Below, piece by piece: positions 39,852-49,102 of a DNA stretch of 64,000 bases. The stretch's first letter is position 1. Each line of letters begins with the position of its first letter. The notes under the pieces were generated by a model, which was given only the letters and a program-made list of their open reading frames with translations, was not told the origin of the DNA and searched no databases. Source of the stretch: Micractinium sp. NFX-FRZ (lineage: Eukaryota; Chlorophyta; Trebouxiophyceae; Chlorellales; Chlorellaceae); the NCBI GenBank assembly GCA_029339195.1, contig JAPTJF010000360.1, positions 1-64,000 on the forward strand, given 5' to 3'. The translations under genes were made by a program, and so were the position numbers.

Positions 39852-42472
39852 ATGCGGCTCGCCCTGGCCCGCCCAGCCCCAGCAGCAGCAGTGCTGGTGC
39901 CTCGCACACAGCCGCAGCGCCGAGCTGGCCGCCTGGCAGTGCGGGCTGCAGCAGGGGTGAGGACAAGGCCAGCTGCCGGCGCGGGGTGGGCAAGGTTGAC
40001 GCGCCGGCCCAGACCGGAGGGCTCTGGATTCAGGCACAGCCGCTTGGGAGCAGAGCCCTTGCGCCCATCCGGTGTGGCTCCGCTCCTCACAGCTTTCGCC
40101 ACGCTGCCTGCCTGCCACACTGACCTGCTCAGGGTGGCGCCTCCTGCCCGCCGTCTGGTCCACTCCTGTGCCTGCCCGTCTTCCTGCTGCCAGCTGGCAC
40201 CCCGGCTCTCGCCCAGCCACACACCCATGCACCTCACTGCCTGCAGGACGAGTCCCTGGCTGACAAGGCCAAGCACGGGCTGGATGCAGTCAAGGAGGCG
40301 GTCAGGTGAGGGCCGGTGTGCTGCTGCGCAGGCGGTTTGGCGTGAGGACGGGCGCATCGCCCTCAACTCATTCTGCAGGCGTGTGCCCGCGGCCATGCAG
40401 CTCAGGCAGCTGTCCGGGCAGCCAGTGAGGCAGGTCTGAGGTGCACCAGGCGTCCTCTGCGCACTTGTCGTCACGCGTTTGCCACCTCCTCCCCCCAAGG
40501 CTGCCCCTGCAGCGACGCCGCCCACCGTGTGAAGGAGACGGTTAAGGAGGCTGCTGCGGGTAAGGGCGGCTGGGAAGGCCTGCTTTGACTAGTAGTGCCG
40601 GGGCAGGGCTCGGCCTTACGCGCGCCAGGCCCTGCTGAGCACGCAACGTCTGTCTACATGGCACCGGGCCGCTGTCGCGATCCCCCCAGAGAAAGGCCTG
40701 ACATGCGTGTGCCCCCGGCCCCACCTGCTTGTGCTGCAGAAGTGAGCGAGGTGGCTGAGGTGCGGCCGGGCTAGCAGCCCAACACGTGCGCAGTGTTCAG
40801 ACCAACCACGCTGGCATTATTTGCCCAGGCACCCACGGCTCAGATTGCCGGCCCACTGTCGATTTCACGGCATGCCTCTGTCGCCGCTGCCCAGGCACCC
40901 CTCCCTGCCTGCCCCCAGCTGCCAACCCTGAGCTACTCCCCGAAACATGCCCCTCTGCCTGCCCCCTGCTGCCACCTCCTTGCCCGTGGCTGCAGCACCC
41001 GCGTGAGAGCGCTGCGCATGCCAAGGCCAGGGCGGAGGACAGGCTGGCTGATGTGGAGAGCAGCGCCAAGGTGAGGGGAGCGCTGGGGAGAGGTGGAGTT
41101 CTTACTAGAGCCGGTGGGCGGAGCAGTGCAGAGGTGTGGGTTTCATGCGGATGTCCAATGCGGGGCCAAGGTGCGGAGTGAACGTTTGACGCTGGGAAGC
41201 AGCAGGGTCGGATTTGGGTTTAAAGAACAACAGGGCAAAGGCAGAATGGCTGGTGTAAAGGCAGCTCCAACGCGGGGCTTTAAACAGTCGGACCAGGGCT
41301 GGGGGGGCAGCTTAGCTAGTGGGCAGTAGGTGTGCATGTGTTCTGTGGCACCTCAACCGATGCACTGACTGCCACTCTGCCCCCTCCTGTGCTGCCCCAG
41401 GGCGCTATGGAGGGCGCCAAGCAGCGGGCCGCTGAGGTGGCGGGGATTGTCAAGGGCACCGCCGTTGGCTTGGCGGAGGGCGTGAAGGACACGGCTGTGG
41501 AGGTGGCGGAGAGCGTCTTGGGGACCGCAGCCGACGCGGCGGAGAGCACCAAGGGGCGGGCCGCTGACGTGGCGGAGAGCGCCAAGGGGCGGGCCACTGA
41601 CGTGGCGGAGAGCGCCAAGGGTCGGGCCGCTGACGTGGCGGAGAGCGGCAAGGGGGCCGCTGAAGAGATGGGGGAGGACCTGCGCGGCACGGCCAGGGTG
41701 CGCGAGAGGCCCGAGAAGCTCGTGCCCACCACCTGGGGAGTGTTTGTCAAGGCGAGCGCGCCCTTGCCGGGCGGGGCAGGGAACTTCCGACTGAGTCGGC
41801 AAGAGCGCCAGCCCGCCGTGCGTCTTAGCACCTGACGTCGCCGCACTGGGCCCAGGCAACATACTCTCGGTGGGCCACAGGCCTTACCTTACCCTCCCTC
41901 CTGCTTTCTTCCCGCTGCAGAATGTCAGCGAGGAGGCTTCCGGCCAGGCTCAGGAGCTGGCAGATGCGGCCTCTGAAAAGGTTTCGGAGCTCCAGGTGGG
42001 TTGGGTTGGGCCAAGGGGTTGGGAATGGAGCACGTGTGCGATTTAGTCGCTACAATGAGTGGCGTGCACGGCTGGGACCTGTGTGCGCGTATGCCCATGC
42101 GGCAGGACAGCATGGTGGCAGAGTACCCATGTTGTGCCCAACAGCGGCACGCCGTTGTTTGCGGGACACTTTGCTGGGAGTGTCCGGGGTACTGCACTCG
42201 GCCCTCTGAGGCCGGCCTGACCTGGCACCAGCTCAGCAACGCTGCACGGTGCAGTCCAGATCATCCACAGATCAAAGAGGGGTGCAGAGCCCTCCTCTCC
42301 ACCCCCACTCGCTCTCCTTTACCCCACCCTGCCTGCTCCGCTGCCTGCCCACCCACCCTGGCTGCAGGGCGACGCCAGGGAGGCGAGCGGGCGCGCCCAG
42401 GCCAAGGTTGATGACACCAGCAAGAAGGTGGAGGACTCTGTGAAGGGGGCCGCTGACGAGCTGAAGCCTTGA
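39852..42472 (+). CDS. group 3 LEA protein, HIC6-like, probably plastid-targeted (copy 2)
   Basis: Tandem paralogue of the gene at 36554. Exons: 39852-39956, 40247-40305, 40513-40559, 40740-40759, 40996-41070, 41401-41697, 41921-41995, 42368-42472 (260 residues). The transit-like N-terminus is MRLALARPAPAAAVLVPR...RLAVRAAAG. Exon lengths equal those of copy 1 except exon 4 (20 versus 32 bases) and exon 6 (297 versus 165). Exon 6 has grown by whole 33-base units encoding AADVAESAKGR, four of which stand in a row at about 41520-41650. The protein ends GAADELKP. Expression under cold or drying stress is expected from the family but not shown by the sequence. Confidence 0.88.
41520..41655 (+). 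repeat. 33-bp coding repeats (LEA 11-mers)
   Basis: Four successive 33-base units encode variants of GRAADVAESAK within exon 6 of LEA copy 2. They are near-identical at the DNA level, pointing to recent expansion. Confidence 0.85.
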
Positions 42473-42746
42473 GTGCTGCTGCGGCGAGCATAGAGGGGGT
42501 TGTATGCCTGGAGTATGCCAACAAGTATGCAAGAGCACAACTGAGAACGGCAGCAGCAAGGCGGCAGATGTGGCCGGCTGCCAGCCCACTCCGTGGTCAC
42601 CCGCTGTCCCCCAGGGATCCCCTGTATGCGTTTCATGCCGCGCCTCCTGTGCCTGTTGTAGCGAAATGTTGAAGATCGTATGTGTTAACATGCGTGCATG
42701 CATGCTCTCGTGTACACACGCACTGAGGGTGTCGGCAGAAATGCAG

Positions 42747-44048
42747 CTACAAGTGTTTGGCCTTGGGCGGGGCGCCGGCCGCCTGCCAGCCAGCGGTGAC
42801 GTCAGCAGAGATGAATTGATAGAACAGGTACGCCAGGGGAGCGGTGGCGGCATGCCACAGGGAGTGGGCATCCAGAGCATGCCAGAGGGGTGGAAAGTCC
42901 AGCACCTCGAGCGCCATGCAGGCGTTGACCAGCAGCATGAAGGCAAGGAGCGAGCGGCGCCCGGGCGGCGGCGGTGCCGACGCCGCGGCCCAGCACAGCC
43001 ACAGCAGCGACTGCGCTGCGCCCGCTGCGATGCACACCTTGACGTGGTATCCGTAGTCGAACAGTACAAACAGCATGTGGCGGAAGTGGGAGGCCAGGAA
43101 GAGGAGGAGCGGGGCGGCGGCGGCGGCCTGTGCTGCCACCGAGCGCAGGCGCAGGATGCGCACCAGGGAGAGGAAGAGGTTGAAAAAGATGAGGAGGGCG
43201 GCGGAAAAGTAGTCGAGCCGCTCCGTCAGCCGGGTGTCCCTGCTGTGGAACACGGCAGACCAGAGCCAGGCGTTGATAGAAAGCACCATGTAGCCGGCCC
43301 ACAGCCAGGCACAGGGGTAGGGCTGGGGCAGCGCTGCAGCTGCGCTGGCTCCACAGCCGGCCACAGTGGGCGCACGGTCTCCGCTGCCGCTGCCACTGAC
43401 GTCGTTTGTGCCGTTCAGCCGCTGCGCCGCATCCCGCTGATCACGCAGGCGGCGGCAGAGGCGGGAGAAGCGCAGCAGGCAGTGCGCATGTGCTGCCAGG
43501 TTGAGCAGGCTGAAGAGCACAGAGGCCGGCTCCTGCATGCCCAGCACCCGCGCAAAGGGCCACTTGCCACTGTACTTCTGTACTGCTGTGCCCGCTGGCC
43601 AGCTGGCCTCCGTCTGCCACATGCACAGGTAGGCACAGTCGGCAGCACAGTCCCAGCGCCACAGCCGCAGCGCCAGCGGGGCAACGTGCGTATCACTGCG
43701 GCCGCTGCCATCGCTGCTGTTGCTGCTGCCTCCGTGGCACAGCAGGCTGCAGTACCGCCGGGTCTCACCAGCTGGCGCCGCTGCTGCTGCCGCCGTGCTC
43801 AAGCTGGCGCAGCCGGTGCGCTGGCACTGGCTGGTGCAGCGCTGGAAAGCCCAGCTCTGGTCGCCGGGGCTGCCTGCTGCGCCTGCTACCAGGCCCAGCA
43901 CGCACGCTGCCAGCAGCGCATGTCGCACTGCCGCTGCGCCTGCCCGCTGCCGCCCCCTCGGCTGCCGCTGCACATGGAGGTGGCTGGAGGCTGCAGTGGT
44001 GCTGGCCGGTGCCGACGCTGCCACCGCTGCCTGGGCTGCTGTGCTCAT
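42747..44048 (-). CDS. PGAP3: Per1/PGAP3 family GPI-anchor remodelling protein
   Basis: PGAP3/Per1 removes an acyl chain from GPI-anchored proteins in the ER/Golgi and belongs to the CREST hydrolase superfamily. A single uninterrupted exon encodes 433 residues. An N-terminal hydrophobic segment (LLAACVLGLVAGAAG) acts as signal sequence. A Cys-containing luminal part follows, then the family hallmarks QKYSGKWPF, RVLGMQEPASVLFSLLNLAAHAH, INAWLWSAVFHSRDTRLTERLDYFSAALLI and DAHSLWHAATAPLAYLFYQF. Several hydrophobic spans fit the seven-pass topology. It ends PPKAKHL, a possible di-lysine-like tail. It is the only intronless gene in the window, and its start lies 68 bases after the RMI2 stop on the same strand. 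The frame stays open further upstream, but the Met at 44048 gives the best signal peptide. Confidence 0.9.
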   Translation of the reverse strand: MSTAAQAAVAASAPASTTAASSHLHVQRQPRGRQRAGAAAVRHALLAACVLGLVAGAAGSPGDQSWAFQRCTSQCQRTGCASLSTAAAAAAPAGETRRYCSLLCHGGSSNSSDGSGRSDTHVAPLALRLWRWDCAADCAYLCMWQTEASWPAGTAVQKYSGKWPFARVLGMQEPASVLFSLLNLAAHAHCLLRFSRLCRRLRDQRDAAQRLNGTNDVSGSGSGDRAPTVAGCGASAAAALPQPYPCAWLWAGYMVLSINAWLWSAVFHSRDTRLTERLDYFSAALLIFFNLFLSLVRILRLRSVAAQAAAAAPLLLFLASHFRHMLFVLFDYGYHVKVCIAAGAAQSLLWLCWAAASAPPPPGRRSLLAFMLLVNACMALEVLDFPPLWHALDAHSLWHAATAPLAYLFYQFISADVTAGWQAAGAPPKAKHL

Positions 44049-44116
44049 CGAGCCCCACTGGGTGCTCAGCTGGGTGCTGCGATTGCCACCGCCGCTGCTT
44101 TGGTGGGTGCTGACAC

Positions 44117-44986
44117 TCAGCTGGCCGCCACAGCCGCCTCCAGCACCCGGTGCAGCTCTATCACTTCCAGGTTCCACTGCATCATGCGGCGTGTCACTGC
44201 CGCCTCCGCATGCGCCGCGTCTTCCGCGGTGCGCGCCTCCCGGCATGGCTGGGTGAGGTTCAGGAGCTGCAGGTGGGCGGGCAGGCAGGCAGGCAGGCGG
44301 GTGGGAGGAGCATGGGTGGGGTGGGACCGGGTGTTGGCTGGCGCGATAGGCAGGGTTCTGCTGGCCAACATCAGGGGCAGCAATGTAGAATGCCATTGGC
44401 AGCTTGGGCTAGCTCAGTTGCACGGACGAGCTGCCTGGCTGCTGGCAGAGGCACGGCAGGTGCCCGGCATCCCCGCACCGCCAGCACCCACCTTGTGCGC
44501 CTTGATGTGCAGCAGCGTGCGCCCACCCTGCTGGCGCCCCAGCAGCTTGCCCACCACGAGCACGTAGTCCCCGGGCTGCACGCTGCCCAGCTCAAGCCCA
44601 GGGGTGCCGCCGCTGCTGGCTGCCGCGGGCGCCACCACGTCGACCGTGCCGGTGCCGTCCTCAAGTTTGAGGGCGCCCGCCAGCTTCTGCAGTACCGTTC
44701 CCTGCACATGGTTACCAGAAGGTTGAATGATACTTTGATGTGCCAGGCGGGTTGGTGATCGGGGCAAAGAGCCGCAACGAGCAAGGCGGGAGCGGTGGGG
44801 CAGCGGGGAGGTGGCGGGGCGGCTGACATAAGCGGTGAGCTGGCTGGCGATCCCAATGCGCACCTGCACCCACACGCGGTCGAAAACGGGCAGCGAGCCG
44901 AGCTGGAAGCCGCCTTCCACGGGCTCCGCGGATTGGATGTGCTGTGCCAGGAGTTTTGGGGCCGCTGTCGATCCTTCCACCTCCAT
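44117..44986 (-). CDS. RMI2: RecQ-mediated genome instability protein 2 (OB-fold)
   Basis: RMI2 forms the OB-fold core with RMI1 in the BLM-TOP3-RMI (BTR) dissolvasome that resolves double Holliday junctions. Exons 44864-44986, 44492-44701 and 44117-44266 give 160 residues (human RMI2 has 147). Matching features in order are PKLLAQHIQSAE, SLPVFDRVWVQGTV, LKLEDGTGTVDVVAP, PGDYVLVVGKLL, LLHIKAHKLLNLT and the family C-terminus MMQWNLEVIELHRVL. I chose the ATG at 44986 because it is the first Met in frame. It is head to head with GTP cyclohydrolase and immediately followed by PGAP3. Confidence 0.85.
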
Positions 44987-45587
44987 GAGGGCGTGCAAGT
45001 TGCAAAAAGATCAATGAGCAGGCGTGCTGCGCAAGTCCAACTTCAAGCTGAGGCGCCGCCTGCTGTGCCGGGCGGGTGCGGCACAGCGTGCCGCTCACCG
45101 GCAGGTGCCCCAGATGCCAGCAGATCACACATATTTGGGATGGCCACAAACAGTGTCAATCACAACAGTTATTATGCGATTTTTGGGCCAAAGCTCCCCT
45201 ATACACCCTGAGAGCTTGAAAGTGACGCACGCTCCAGCAACGGAAGCGAGCAGCGCCGGCAACTTGGCACGAACGAGTGCACACCTGTCTGCAATCACAC
45301 TCGTTACGGTCAAAATCACCATCTAAATGCGGGTTGATTGCTTGACAACACGTGTGTCCACAGCTTGCGCGGCGAGCAAGAGCCACAGCTACTGAGGCGG
45401 CGCCGCCAGCTGGAAAGCCGCCAGATGCTGTCTTAGCTCTGTGACTCTCCTTGCGCGCATTGCATGTCGCATCATCTTCCCCGCAACAGCTCGACGCAAC
45501 CCACAAACAGCGGCTCCGGGCGCCTTGCATGGCGTGAGCCTACCCACAAGCTCTCCACAGTTCAACCGCGGGCGCCGCGCTACAGCT
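44987..45587. promoter_or_regulatory. divergent upstream region of RMI2 and GCH1
   Basis: About 600 bases between divergent start codons. The frame ahead of GCH1 is open back to 45441 but has no ATG before 45588. No named element recognised. Confidence 0.5.
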
Positions 45588-46650
45588 ATGGTTGTGCAGC
45601 ACCTGTGCCACTGCGATAGCCTGGCAGAAATGCCCGCCGCGGCAGAGGGGCTGCCGGAAGAGCAGCTTGGCACTATGCAGGCGGCAGTGCACCAGCTGCT
45701 GGTAGGCGTAGGAGAGGATCCTGAGCGCGAAGGTTTGGTTGACACTCCGCGGGTAAGCGGGCGTGGTGCTCCAGTGCAGCGTGCGCGCTGCCGCCGCCGC
45801 CGCCGCCTCCCGCTTGGCGTGTTTGTGCGAGCCACTGGCTTCCTGCATGACCTGCTTACAGCCCTCCTCCCTCCGCCTGCCCGCATTACCGTGATGCAGC
45901 GCGTGGCCAAGGCCTGGCTGGACATGACCCGCGGCTATCGCCAGGAGTGCAAGACGTGAGCGCACGACACGTGTTCCGTGCGAGCCGCCGCACCTGCAGC
46001 CCCGCTGCTACTGCTCGCCCAGGGCCCCCAATGTGCATCCCCTCCCCTCCTCACCCCGCCCATGCACCTTACCCATGGCCCTGCTCCTCACGCCAGCTGC
46101 TCCTCACCCACCCTCTCACTTGCACCCTCTCCTGCATCCCTCTCCCCGTGTTGTGCCCGCAGCGCCTTTGGCACCGCCCTCTTCCATGAACCAATTGTGG
46201 CCGCCGGTTCGGATGGCCTGGTGGTTGTGCGGGACATCACCTTTGCGGCGCTCAGCGAGCACAGCCTGCTGCCCTTCCACGGGCGGTGCCACATTGCATA
46301 TGTGCCGCAGCAGGGCGTGGTGCTGGGCCTGTCCAAGCTGGCGCGAGTCACCAAGTGCCTGGCAGCGCGGCTGCAGACGCAGGAGCAGTTTGCGGCGCGC
46401 CTGGTGGCGGCGGTGCAGTCAGAGGTGCAGGCGCGCGGCGTGGCGGCGGTGGTGCAGGCGGTGCACCTGGGCACGGGGCCAGCGCCCGCTGCGCAGCTCA
46501 GCAGCTCGGCCACAGGCTGCTTCCAAGAGCCTGGGTCGGGACACCTGGCAGAATTCCTGGCGCTGCTGCGCCTGGGCGGCCGCGCTGCGCCCGCTGCGGC
46601 CACCTTTTGCACGTGCGCCGATGGCAGAGCAGCAGCGGCGGCGGTGGATG

Positions 46651-46684
<34 letters not shown>

Positions 46685-48050
46685 CGGGGCAACAGAGGCG
46701 GCGGCAGCAGCGGTGGGCGCAGAGGGGCAGCTGCTGCCAGCGGCGGGTAGCCGCAACAGCGGCATGGTTGCGGCAGCAAACACGCTGCTGCAGAGCTGCG
46801 GGGAGGACCCGGGGCGCAAGGTGGGCGCCTGGCTGTTGCTGCCTTCCTGCCTGCCTGCCTGCCCGCCTGGGCGTTGCAGCTAACTGGGGCCTGCTGGGCT
46901 CGCTGCCCACCAGGGTACCTGCCTGACTTCTGCTGCTGCTTGGGTTGCCTGCTCCTGCGGGGTGTGCTGGCCGGTCAGCCTGGACGGCCGCTCAATTGAC
47001 GGCAGAATGGCAGCGCCCCCAGTGTGTGTGATGATGACGTGACCTCTGTCCCCTTGCACCACGTCCTTCACTGCAGGGGCTCAAGGGCGGCGCCGCGCGC
47101 TACGCCAGCTGGCTGCTCAGCGCCACGGCCGGTTACCGCATGCAGCTGCCCGGCGGCTGCGGCTGTGGCGCCGACGCACAGGCGGGCAGCACAGAGGGCT
47201 CCCCCACGGCAGTGACAGGTGCCGAGCTGGCGCCGCCCACGCCGGATGACCACTCCCCTGACCCCTCAGATGCCAGCTCAGATGACATGTCAGCAGAGGT
47301 CCCTTTCTACCTGGGCATGGGGGAGGCAGCAAACGGGGCGGCCGGCGCGGCAGCGGGCAACCCGCAGCAGCAGCAGCAGCAGCGTCACGGGCAGCAGCAG
47401 CGGCAGCAGGAGGGCGTGCAGACGTTTAGCGCGCACTTCTCCTCGCAGTGCGAGCACCACCTGCTGCCCTTCTACGGCAAGCTCAAGCTGGCCTACCTGC
47501 CGGCTGGCGGCGGCGCGGCTGGCTCCAGCTGTCGCCGCGCTGAGCTGGCGCACATCGTGGAGATGTTCTCCAAGCGGCTGCAGGTGCAGGAGCGGCTGAC
47601 GCACCAGGTGGCAGACGCAGGTGGGTGGGCGGGGGCGTGGCGGGGGTGCGGCAGTGCTGGGGTGCTGTCAGGGCCTGCTGGTGGATGCCGGCTGCAGGTG
47701 CTGGCTTCTGGAAGCCCGGCCAGCAGCCAGTGCGCTGTGCAAACCTGCCACCCACCTCGCTTCTTTTCAAGCAAACAAGACCATAACAACCCCTGCCTCT
47801 GCATCTGCCCCCCTGTTGCCCATGCGTACCTGCAGTGGCCGCCGCCCTGGGTGCCCCTGCTGTGCTGGTGGTGGTGGAGTCGGCCCACATGTGCATGGTG
47901 GCTCGCGGGGTGGAGAAGCACGCAAGCACCACGCTGACCACTGCGGCCCGGGGCGCCTGGGCTGACGACGTGGCAGGGCGGGCAGCGGCGCTGGAGGCGC
48001 TGCTTGAGTGTGCGCTGCCGCAGTCGCCGCGGCACCGGCAGCTGGCATAG
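45588..48050 (+). CDS. GCH1: GTP cyclohydrolase I, plant-type tandem-domain enzyme
   Basis: Converts GTP to dihydroneopterin triphosphate, the first step of folate (pterin) synthesis in the cytosol. Exons 45588-45752, 45900-45955, 46163-46820, 47077-47620 and 47836-48050 give 545 residues. Two FolE-like domains are fused, as in plants. Domain 1 has [19 protein letters not shown] and [18 protein letters not shown], where the zinc-binding CEHH has become SEHS. Its C-terminal part is degenerate and followed by a poly-Gln/Ala linker. Domain 2 keeps [18 protein letters not shown] (Cys about 418), [17 protein letters not shown] and [17 protein letters not shown]. In plants neither half works alone, so the split of zinc ligands is expected. 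A CAG run at 46657-46682 encodes poly-Gln. Confidence 0.93.
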
Positions 48051-49059
48051 CCGGGCAGTGGGAGTGGTGTACGGCTTGCCCGCACGGCTGCGGCAGCCCG
48101 GCAGTGCTGCCAGCACTGCACGCCGCAAGCAGTTGCGCAGCCAGCTGCCGGTGCTGCTCTCTTGAGCGGTGTGTGGTCGAGTTGTGTAGCCCCCCCGGTG
48201 CTTGTCCTCTCCCGCTTCCTGTTTTCATCATTGTGCGTGCTAGAGCAGCCGACAGTGCACTCCGTCCCCCCCCCTCCATGTGATAAACAAACGACCCTTC
48301 AAGTGATCTTGATCCCTCTGAAGGCATGCCCCCCCCTTGCCCCCATTTTCCCTTTTGTTGGGGATTCGGCCTGCCGGTGGCAGGCCTCCCCTTCCCCCTG
48401 CCCTCCCCACCGTTTTTGCTGCCTGCATGCGTGAAGGCACGGCCGCTCCACCCCCTCATTGTTGTTACTACCTTATCGCGGCCCGCCGCACCATTTCATG
48501 TGAGACAGCCATGCTGCCCCCTCGGCCACCCCTGGCCATCTCCAGTTCACAACGATTTGAGCGAGATTGATGAAGGGGGGTGTTGGATTGCAGGGGGAGA
48601 GGCAATGTGGCATGAAGTCAGGGACGCTGGCGTGGTGCAAGAATCTGAATCGGCAGCTGGAGACAGACAACGGAGGGGGGCAGATGGGCAGGTTGTGGTC
48701 AGACACTCGAGATATCACAACAGAGGGCGACGGAAGGCGATGAGATCACGGTCACAGAACAGAGGTGCGGTCAGGGTGGGTCAAATGTTTTGAATGAAAG
48801 CTGAAAGTGTGTGAGTGCGCCAACGCCTACTGGGGCGAGCCTCCCCACAGGGGCAAGTCAGCGTGTTCAACAGCTGGCTGGGATGTAGGTGCAGGTCCTT
48901 GCTGCTGCTGGCGATGGCAGGGTGGCGGCGCTCCGTTGTTGGAGGTTTTAGGACAGCGGGTCTGCGCCGCTGCAGTCAAACCCACAAAGCTCTTCCGACA
49001 CGTTCACCCGCGCCACAAATCTGGGGGGAAACAGCGCCGCCATCCGTGCTGCCATTCGT
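48051..49059. other. convergent 3' region of GCH1 and the HA-domain gene
   Basis: Contains both 3' UTRs. A copy of the last coding bases of the minus-strand gene, with its stop codon, lies at about 48950-48996. No TGTAA was noticed after GCH1 and no further gene is supported. Confidence 0.5.
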
Positions 49060-49102
49060 TTAGGACAGCGGGTCTGCACCGCTCCAGTCAAACTCGAGCT
49101 CA
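48948..49102 (-). repeat. duplicated 3' end (stop codon region) of the HA-domain gene
   Basis: tttaggacagcgggtctgc, the reverse complement of the coding end DPLS-stop at 49060, is present again at about 48953. The following bases (cgctgcagtcaaac versus cgctccagtcaaac) also match. The extra copy lies about 103 bases into the 3' UTR. Confidence 0.85.

Noticed and set aside
42504..44567. 687-residue plus-strand open frame
   Set aside because: It is antisense to PGAP3 and RMI2, whose conserved motifs are clear on the minus strand. Its composition is Arg/Ala/Gln-rich, as expected for a shadow frame in GC-rich DNA.
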